Positions 59,107 to 64,000 of a stretch of DNA of 64,000 nt are shown one piece after another. The DNA is from Firmicutes bacterium UBA6113 (lineage in GTDB: Bacteria > Bacillota > Clostridia > Tissierellales > Sedimentibacteraceae). Position 1 is the stretch's first letter. Every line of letters starts with the position of its first letter. The notes under the pieces are model-generated. The model saw nothing but the letters and a program-made list of their open reading frames with translations, had not been told where the DNA came from and did no database searches. Position numbers and translations under genes: made by a program. Location: positions 8,792-72,791 of the forward strand of contig DIWF01000008.1 in the NCBI GenBank assembly GCA_002422545.1. Reading direction: 5' to 3'.

Positions 59107-59718
59107 CTACAATGAATTTATAATGTCTTTTATTTCATTAAAAATTTCATCAATTGTTCTTTCAGCATTTATGGTTCTGATCTCAGGACAAAACTGTGCG
59201 AGACTCTTGTATCCTTCATAGACTTTCTGGTGAAAAGAAATGTTTTCATTTTCAAGTCTGTCTCCTCCGTCAATAGAAAGCTTTCTTTTTAAACCCTTTT
59301 CCGGGTTTACATCCAAAAGCAAAACCATGTCAGGCTTAAGACCGTTTGTACCGAAATCATTAATGTTTTTTATTTCTTCAATTCCGAGTTTTCTTCCAAG
59401 GCCTTGATATACAAGGGAAGAATAAACAAATCTTTCGCTTATTACAACTTTTCCTTCTTGAAGCCATGGTATTATTTTTTCATGAACAAGCTGTGCTCTA
59501 GCCGCAGCATAGAGCAAAGCTTCTGTTCTGTAGTCCATTTCAGTATTATTTCTGTCCAAGATAAGTTCCCTGATTTTTTCACTTATATCAGTTCCCCCAG
59601 GTTCCCTTGTAAATTCAATTTGTTTTCCTTGTTCACTGAAATACTGGCCGATTTTTTGAGCCATTGTACTTTTCCCTGAACCATCCGGACCTTCTAATAC
59701 TATAAATTTTCCTATCAT
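59107..59718 (-). CDS. tmk: Thymidylate kinase
   Basis: A 203-residue P-loop kinase converting dTMP to dTDP. Walker A is LEGPDGSGKSTMAQK (about 8-22), followed by FTREPGGTDISEKIRE (about 37-52) and a DR-containing base-binding region (ERFVYSSLVYQGLGR near 94). The LID and C-terminus are normal. The ATG overlaps the stop of the decarboxylase as ATGA, so the two are translationally coupled. It feeds DNA synthesis; holB lies two genes on. Confidence 0.95.
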   Translation of the reverse strand: MIGKFIVLEGPDGSGKSTMAQKIGQYFSEQGKQIEFTREPGGTDISEKIRELILDRNNTEMDYRTEALLYAAARAQLVHEKIIPWLQEGKVVISERFVYSSLVYQGLGRKLGIEEIKNINDFGTNGLKPDMVLLLDVNPEKGLKRKLSIDGGDRLENENISFHQKVYEGYKSLAQFCPEIRTINAERTIDEIFNEIKDIINSL

Positions 59719-61145
59719 TTTACAACTCTCAACTGATGATTTTTGTCAACGCCGTTTACGTTAATTCCGTTTTCAAGCATAACCTTAACATACTCAATTG
59801 TTTCAGGCACTATTATTTCACCAGGGCAAACCAGAGGTATTCCCGGCGGATACGGAATAATGAATTCAGCTGCTGTTTTTCCAATAGAATTGTCCATGTC
59901 TACCAACATGTTTTCAGAATAAAATGCCTTACGCATTTTTCTTTCATGCTGAAGCTGTGGAAATGCTTCTATTTGTACGATTTCTCTTTTTTCGTTGCTT
60001 TGGCTTCTGTCAAGGTAAATTTCCTTTACAGCGTCAAATAATCTATCAATATCTTCTGGTTCATCGGTAGCTGTGATATAGCCTACAGTGTACATTAAAT
60101 CAGCAAATTCCATTTGAATTTTATATTCATATCTTAAAATTTCCTGAAGCTCTGTACCTGTTATTCCAAGCTCGCTCATGCTGATTACTGCACGCGTTGC
60201 ATCAAAGTCATAGCATCCTTCACCAATAAGGAAGTCATCTTCTAATACATTTATACCCATGTTTCTAAGTTCCAAAGTTCTTCTCTTGAATACTTCAATA
60301 TTTCTTTTCAGTCTTTCTTCTCCGTTTTCATTCATCCAATGAACAGCATTTTCAATAGATGCCATCAAAATGTATGACGGTGAAGTTGTCTGAAGCATTC
60401 TCAGCATAGTTTCAACATTGTTCAAATCAACTTTGTCAGACAAAATGTGCATAATTGATCCTTGAGTCATGCAAGGCAATGTTTTGTGAGTGCTTTGTGT
60501 AACTATGTCAGCGCCTGAACTTTCAGCTGATGGCGGCAGCAAATCTTTGCAAAAATGCAGGTGTGAGCCGTGCGCTTCATCTATCATAAGTATTTTTCCA
60601 TACTTGTGAACTATTTCAGCTGCTTTGTTAACGTCGAAGCATATTCCGTAGAATGTAGGATACGTCAATACAACCATTTTTATATCAGGGTTGTCTATTA
60701 GCATCTGCTCCAGCTTTTCAAGGCTGATGCTGAAATTCAAACCATGTTTCTTATTGAATTCAGGATATAAATAAAATAATTTTAAATCTCCTAATATACA
60801 AGCGTTATAAACAGACTTGTGACAATCTCTTTGCACAAGAATTTTATCTCCAGGGTTAGTACATGCCATTATTGCCGATATGATTCCACAGGATGTCCCG
60901 TTTACAACCATATATGATTTTTTAGAGCCATATGATTCTGCAATGTATTCCATGGCATCCTTCAAAAATCCTGTCGGGTAATGTAAATTGTCTGTACCTA
61001 ATGTTTCTGTAATGTCATAAAAATTTAGATTGTTTCCAATTTCATCTAAAATACCTTTTTTACCTTTATGACCAGGCATGTGAAAATTTGTATCTACTTC
61101 ACTTCGATACTGCTTTATCCCCGAAATAATGTTCAGTTTTTTCAT
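59715..61145 (-). CDS. YaaO-type Orn/Lys/Arg decarboxylase family protein
   Basis: A 476-residue fold-type I PLP decarboxylase of the short, CheY-less group typified by Bacillus YaaO. HMPGHKGKKGI near 22-32, the PLP-binding lysine in STHKTLPCMTQG near 220 and GEIIVPETIEYV near the C-terminus are characteristic. The substrate (ornithine, lysine or arginine) cannot be told from sequence; polyamine synthesis is the usual role. The ATG at 61145 has GGGAG before it, in preference to the longer frame. It is always found near tmk in Bacillota, and here overlaps it by 4 bp. Confidence 0.9.
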   Translation of the reverse strand: MKKLNIISGIKQYRSEVDTNFHMPGHKGKKGILDEIGNNLNFYDITETLGTDNLHYPTGFLKDAMEYIAESYGSKKSYMVVNGTSCGIISAIMACTNPGDKILVQRDCHKSVYNACILGDLKLFYLYPEFNKKHGLNFSISLEKLEQMLIDNPDIKMVVLTYPTFYGICFDVNKAAEIVHKYGKILMIDEAHGSHLHFCKDLLPPSAESSGADIVTQSTHKTLPCMTQGSIMHILSDKVDLNNVETMLRMLQTTSPSYILMASIENAVHWMNENGEERLKRNIEVFKRRTLELRNMGINVLEDDFLIGEGCYDFDATRAVISMSELGITGTELQEILRYEYKIQMEFADLMYTVGYITATDEPEDIDRLFDAVKEIYLDRSQSNEKREIVQIEAFPQLQHERKMRKAFYSENMLVDMDNSIGKTAAEFIIPYPPGIPLVCPGEIIVPETIEYVKVMLENGINVNGVDKNHQLRVVK

Positions 61146-61269
61146 TGTTAATCTCCCGTTAAAATTACTTTTTTGAATAAAATAATTTATACTCACATAA
61201 GTTATATTATGCCTTGTATATTGGGATTAGTGCTCATCTCCTCTTTTTATAATTTAACTGCTATGCAGT

Positions 61270-61401
61270 TTATTTGGTTGTGTTGCTGCTTCGTTTCTTT
61301 GAAATTCTCTTAGTAGTATGCACAGTTTCAACGGTTAAAACAACCATAATTGAAAAAACCATTATTGCAATAGAAAAAAGAACAATGTATTCTATCCACA
61401 T
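61270..61401 (-). CDS. 43-residue single-pass membrane protein
   Basis: A short reading frame, found by reading the minus strand directly. It starts with ATG (61401) and ends with TAA; GGAAGGT lies 6-8 bases before the ATG. The product begins MWIEYIVLFSIAIMVFSI, one membrane helix of about 22 residues (5-27), then a polar, strongly basic tail (TTKRISKKRSSNTTK). This layout, with a good ribosome site and a codon pattern like its neighbours, supports a real gene. No family is recognised. It lies between bofA and the YaaO-type gene on the same strand. Confidence 0.55.
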   Translation of the reverse strand: MWIEYIVLFSIAIMVFSIMVVLTVETVHTTKRISKKRSSNTTK

Positions 61402-61517
61402 GATTTGTACCTTCCACATATTATTAATATACACAGCCAAAAGGCTAATTATAATATATTATATAACAGCAGCATATCGTTGTCCAACAAAAATTTTAAG
61501 AATTAAAATTTGTTGTT

Positions 61518-61784
61518 CTACACAAGCAAATTTAAGACAAGTATAGCGACAAATCCAGGTATGCCAAGCAGTCCTATAGTCAATGATGTCAGTTCGTTTA
61601 CTCCGATGAACACGCCTGTAAACTGCCCGAAATAATTAAACACAATCAAAAACAATGCACCCAGCAAAGAATTTAATATCAATCTGCCTAAAAACTTAAG
61701 TGGTTTTACAAATAGCCAGGATATCATGAATATTAACATAATACCAGCCGAATATGCCATAACTATTCCTATATCAGCACCCAC
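61518..61784 (-). CDS. bofA: Pro-sigma-K processing inhibitor BofA
   Basis: An 88-residue membrane protein matching BofA in size and hydrophobic layout: helices at about 6-26, 33-52 and 66-87, with a conserved NSLLGALFLIVFNYFGQFTGVFIGVNELT-type middle (about 38-66) ending in GLLGIPGFVAILVLNLL. BofA holds the SpoIVFB protease inactive with SpoIVFA until late sporulation. The start is GTG with GAGGAGGAG upstream. The bofA-yaaO-tmk neighbourhood is conserved in Bacillota. The 180 bp upstream holds a TTGACA-like -35 but no clear -10. Confidence 0.92.
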   Translation of the reverse strand: MGADIGIVMAYSAGIMLIFMISWLFVKPLKFLGRLILNSLLGALFLIVFNYFGQFTGVFIGVNELTSLTIGLLGIPGFVAILVLNLLV

Positions 61785-61964
61785 AGAGACTCCTCCTCAT
61801 TGACTTTCCGGTACATGCCGGTTAGTTAATCTTATGAAGTCGTCCTCGTTTTTATTCCATTATGACAATAACATACATTACATTAATGAGAGGCTGTTGT
61901 CAATAATAAATTTTTACTATTTGCATGATATTTTATCTGTAACTATATTTCGATTTTGCAATTT

Positions 61965-62579
61965 TTATCGTTCCTGGTTATCATCCGATTTTTTATTTAA
62001 ATCAGCCTCTTCTTCCCCATCTTGTGATTTCTTCAGTTCAACAGCTGATGGTTTTTCCTCTTGATTTTTATTCGTTGAAGAGTTTAAAAAAGTCCTCAAT
62101 CTTTCAGGCATTACCACATACTTGTTGACCAAGAGCGCTATTATAATGCCTATGGAAGTGTCAAGCACTCTGTTTACAGTGTAAAGAACGTATCCTCCGT
62201 CGCGGTTTTTTGAGATTAATATACTCAAGTATACAACACAGCTTATTACAACAGCTTGTTTCTGGTCTATCATGACGCAAATTTCAATGAGAAGAATTAT
62301 TCCCAAAGGTATTATAAAAACCATCATATCTTCATTGACAACTAAAATTTCACTTACTATAAACAGCACAAATATTCCCACAAGTCCTCCCACAATTGTA
62401 CCAAGAACTCTAGAAACACCTTTTTCCAAAGAATCCACAATTGTGTTCTGCATGCATATTACGGCTGCAACACACGCATAAATTGAATTCTCCCTGCTTA
62501 TTAAATCAAACAGCATAAGACATAAAAACACCGATAAAGTTGTTTTAATATTTCGCATTCCTATTTTGGGTAAATTCAT
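61965..62579 (-). CDS. Aromatic acid exporter (ArAE/FUSC) family membrane protein
   Basis: A 204-residue protein with about six membrane helices in the first 160 residues (for example 11-27, 33-46, 60-80, 86-104, 107-125, 140-156), matching the DUF939/ArAE_1 family, and a polar C-terminal tail rich in Glu and Lys. The tail lacks the large cytoplasmic domain of E. coli AaeB. Substrates are unknown; efflux of aromatic or other acids is the family's suggested role. GGAGGATG precedes the ATG. It is divergent from the F420-ligase-like gene. Confidence 0.82.
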   Translation of the reverse strand: MNLPKIGMRNIKTTLSVFLCLMLFDLISRENSIYACVAAVICMQNTIVDSLEKGVSRVLGTIVGGLVGIFVLFIVSEILVVNEDMMVFIIPLGIILLIEICVMIDQKQAVVISCVVYLSILISKNRDGGYVLYTVNRVLDTSIGIIIALLVNKYVVMPERLRTFLNSSTNKNQEEKPSAVELKKSQDGEEEADLNKKSDDNQER

Positions 62580-62637
62580 ACATCCTCCATTTAATTTTTC
62601 GAAATACTATAGATTTTCTCATATGACTTAAGCATGG

Positions 62638-62666
62638 TTTACAGCTTTCTTGATTTGTATTATAAT
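62638..62666 (+). promoter_or_regulatory. Sigma-A promoter for the F420-ligase-like gene
   Basis: TTTACA (62638-62643), 17-bp spacer, consensus TATAAT (62661-62666); AAGGAG at 62696-62701 precedes the ATG at 62709. Confidence 0.75.
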
Positions 62667-62708
62667 ATAAAAAGATAAATTAATAAATACAATTTTAAGG
62701 AGAAATAA

Positions 62709-63899
62709 ATGGATAGAACAGTCGGAACAGTTGTAAGGGGATTAAGAGCTCCCATAATAAGCAGCGGCGATGATATAGTTCAAATAACTGTTGATTCGGT
62801 TCTTAGGGCATCTTCGGCAGAAGGTTTTTCTTTGAGAGACAGAGATATTGTAGCTGTAACAGAAGCTGTAGTTGCAAGAGCTCAGGGCAACTATGCAAGC
62901 ATTGAACACATTGCACATGATGTAAAACAAAAGTTTGAAGAAGATACTGTTGGATTAATTTTTCCAATACTTAGCAGGAACAGATTTGCCATTTGCTTAA
63001 GAGGAATTGCAAAGTCCTTTAAAAAAGTATATCTTATGTTCAGTTATCCTTCTGATGAGGTTGGAAATGCTCTGGTTGACTTTGACCTGCTGGATGAAAA
63101 GGGAATTAATCCATGGACAGATGTTCTGACAGAAGAACAGTTCAGAAGAAATTTTGCAAATACACGCCATGTATTTACAGGCATCGATTACATTGAATAT
63201 TATTCAGAACTAATCCGTGAAAGCGGTGCAGAAGTTGAAGTTATATTTTCGAACAATCCCGCAAGCATTCTGGAATATACTGACAGCATTATAACATGTG
63301 ACATTCACACAAGAAACAGGAGCAAGAGATTGTTAAGGGCTGCAGGAGCCAAGAAAGTGTATGGTCTTGACGACATTCTCACTTCTTCCGTTAACGGAAG
63401 CGGTTATAATGAAAACTACGGATTGCTGGGTTCAAACAAGGCTAAGGAAGATACAGTGAAACTTTTCCCGAGAAACTGCAGGGAACTTGTTATTGACATT
63501 CAAGACAAACTTTTTGAAATTTCGGGCAAGAAAATTGAAGTGATGGTATACGGAGACGGAGCATTCAAGGACCCAGTGGGCAAAATATGGGAACTTGCAG
63601 ACCCAGTAGTGTCACCGGGATATACAGATGGTCTAATAGGTACACCAAACGAACTGAAACTCAAATATCTGGCAGACAATCAGTTCTCCCACCTTAAAGG
63701 TGACGAGCTTAGAAGCGAAATATCAAAATACATTGAAAATAAAAAAAGCGACCTGAAAGACAGCATGGAGTCTCAGGGAACAACACCAAGAAGGCTCACA
63801 GACCTAATAGGTTCATTGTGCGACCTGACTTCAGGAAGTGGAGATAAAGGCACACCAATCATATACATACAGGGATATTTTGACAACTACTCAAAATAA
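62709..63899 (+). CDS. Coenzyme F420-0:L-glutamate ligase family protein (CofE-like)
   Basis: A 396-residue CofE/FbiB N-terminal-like protein. The GDGAFKDPVGKIWELADPVVSPGYTDGL-type metal/nucleotide region (GDGAFKDPVGKIWELADP near 280-297) and DRDIVAVTEAVVARAQG (about 45-60) are the family marks. CofE adds glutamate to F420-0, but no other F420 gene is visible here and most Clostridia do not make F420, so this lineage probably uses another substrate. It is longer than the ~250-residue archaeal enzyme because of an inserted middle segment. A perfect promoter and AAGGAG make it well expressed. It is a monocistronic unit. Confidence 0.85.
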   Translation: MDRTVGTVVRGLRAPIISSGDDIVQITVDSVLRASSAEGFSLRDRDIVAVTEAVVARAQGNYASIEHIAHDVKQKFEEDTVGLIFPILSRNRFAICLRGIAKSFKKVYLMFSYPSDEVGNALVDFDLLDEKGINPWTDVLTEEQFRRNFANTRHVFTGIDYIEYYSELIRESGAEVEVIFSNNPASILEYTDSIITCDIHTRNRSKRLLRAAGAKKVYGLDDILTSSVNGSGYNENYGLLGSNKAKEDTVKLFPRNCRELVIDIQDKLFEISGKKIEVMVYGDGAFKDPVGKIWELADPVVSPGYTDGLIGTPNELKLKYLADNQFSHLKGDELRSEISKYIENKKSDLKDSMESQGTTPRRLTDLIGSLCDLTSGSGDKGTPIIYIQGYFDNYSK

Positions 63900-63978
63900 T
63901 TTCGGATTCTGATGCAATATTCATGAACAATGTGTAATAAAGTTATTTCTTATTAAATAAAATATCCCCCGATATTGA

Positions 63979-64000
63979 TGTGACCCCAATAAGTTAGACT
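63979..64000 (+). mobile_element. Possible terminal inverted repeat of an IS3-family element, cut by the window edge
   Basis: The last bases, TGTGACCCCAATAAGTTAGA then CT, resemble the outer end of IS150-group IS3 elements, which typically begin TG...TGACCCC...AAAGTTAGACA. The element would continue to the right. A small hairpin AATATC-CCCC-GATATT (63961-63976) lies just before it. No transposase is visible in the window. Confidence 0.35.

Noticed and set aside
61274..61546. 90-codon plus-strand frame opposite the bofA-YaaO gap
   Set aside because: No ribosome site, low-complexity hydrophobic product; the opposite strand carries the better-supported 43-codon gene.
1..64000. rRNA, tRNA, tmRNA, SRP RNA, RNase P RNA, OLE RNA
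   Set aside because: I looked for their conserved cores in the intergenic regions and found none.

Overview
The window is a 64 kb piece of a low-GC chromosome from a strictly Gram-positive, endospore-forming Bacillota. Class Clostridia or Tissierellia is most likely, and a Sedimentibacter-like organism is possible but not proven. Support comes from spoIVA and bofA, the Ser/Thr kinase PrkC with PASTA domains, sepF/yggT/ylmH, remA, darA, ricT, a zinc-ribbon L28, a rhodanese-less ThiI and strong GGAGG ribosome sites. Almost all genes lie on the minus strand. Ferritin, a TIM-barrel protein, rpmB, rqcH and an F420-ligase-like gene lie on the plus strand.

Layout. 0-8.3 kb: beta-propeller protein and ferritin (divergent), a DUF3298-type protein, patatin and LysM proteins, rnhA, serA, a Cys-rich mini-protein, and thiI with its cysteine desulfurase. 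8.34-8.76 kb: the only gap above 300 bp. It holds a candidate small RNA with its own promoter and terminator, then a repeat-rich palindromic element. 8.8-19.8 kb: class IV aminotransferase, Rad3/DinG helicase, an RsbW-like kinase, engB, lon, the clpX-clpP-tig quality-control operon and a GNAT acetyltransferase. A ~160 bp structured repeat occurs twice, inverted, around tig-clpP-clpX. 20-27.3 kb: TIM-barrel protein, coiled-coil protein, coaD, rsmD, recG, fakA, an Asp23 protein, rpmB. 27.4-42.2 kb: one long co-oriented block yicC-remA-gmk-rpoZ-priA-def-fmt-rsmB-rlmN-stp-prkC-rsgA-rpe-thiN-asnS. 42.5-44.2 kb: rqcH on the plus strand. 44.3-50.1 kb: an envelope/division block (HlyD-like, yggS, sepF, yggT, ylmH, lspA, rluD, pyrR, a small membrane protein). 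50.4-56.3 kb: spoIVA, gpsA, plsY, der and a DUF512 radical-SAM-like gene. 56.5-64 kb: ferredoxin, ricT, holB, darA, tmk, a YaaO-type decarboxylase, bofA, an ArAE exporter-like protein, an F420-0 ligase homologue, and a possible IS3-family end at the right edge.

How the genes work together. Most of the window is conserved housekeeping: translation (def, fmt, rsmB, rlmN, rsgA, asnS, rpmB), DNA maintenance (priA, recG, holB, tmk, rnhA), proteostasis (lon, clpXP, tig, rqcH), phospholipid synthesis (fakA, plsY, gpsA) and sporulation (spoIVA, bofA, with ricT affecting it indirectly). The less ordinary content is in the gaps: two families of intergenic palindromes with compensatory base changes in their stems, the candidate C-rich sRNA, a SigB-like promoter before an orphan RsbW-like gene, and spoIVA, which has no ATG at its expected start and apparently begins at ATT behind a SigE-like promoter. 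No rRNA, tRNA, CRISPR array, complete insertion sequence or prophage was seen.
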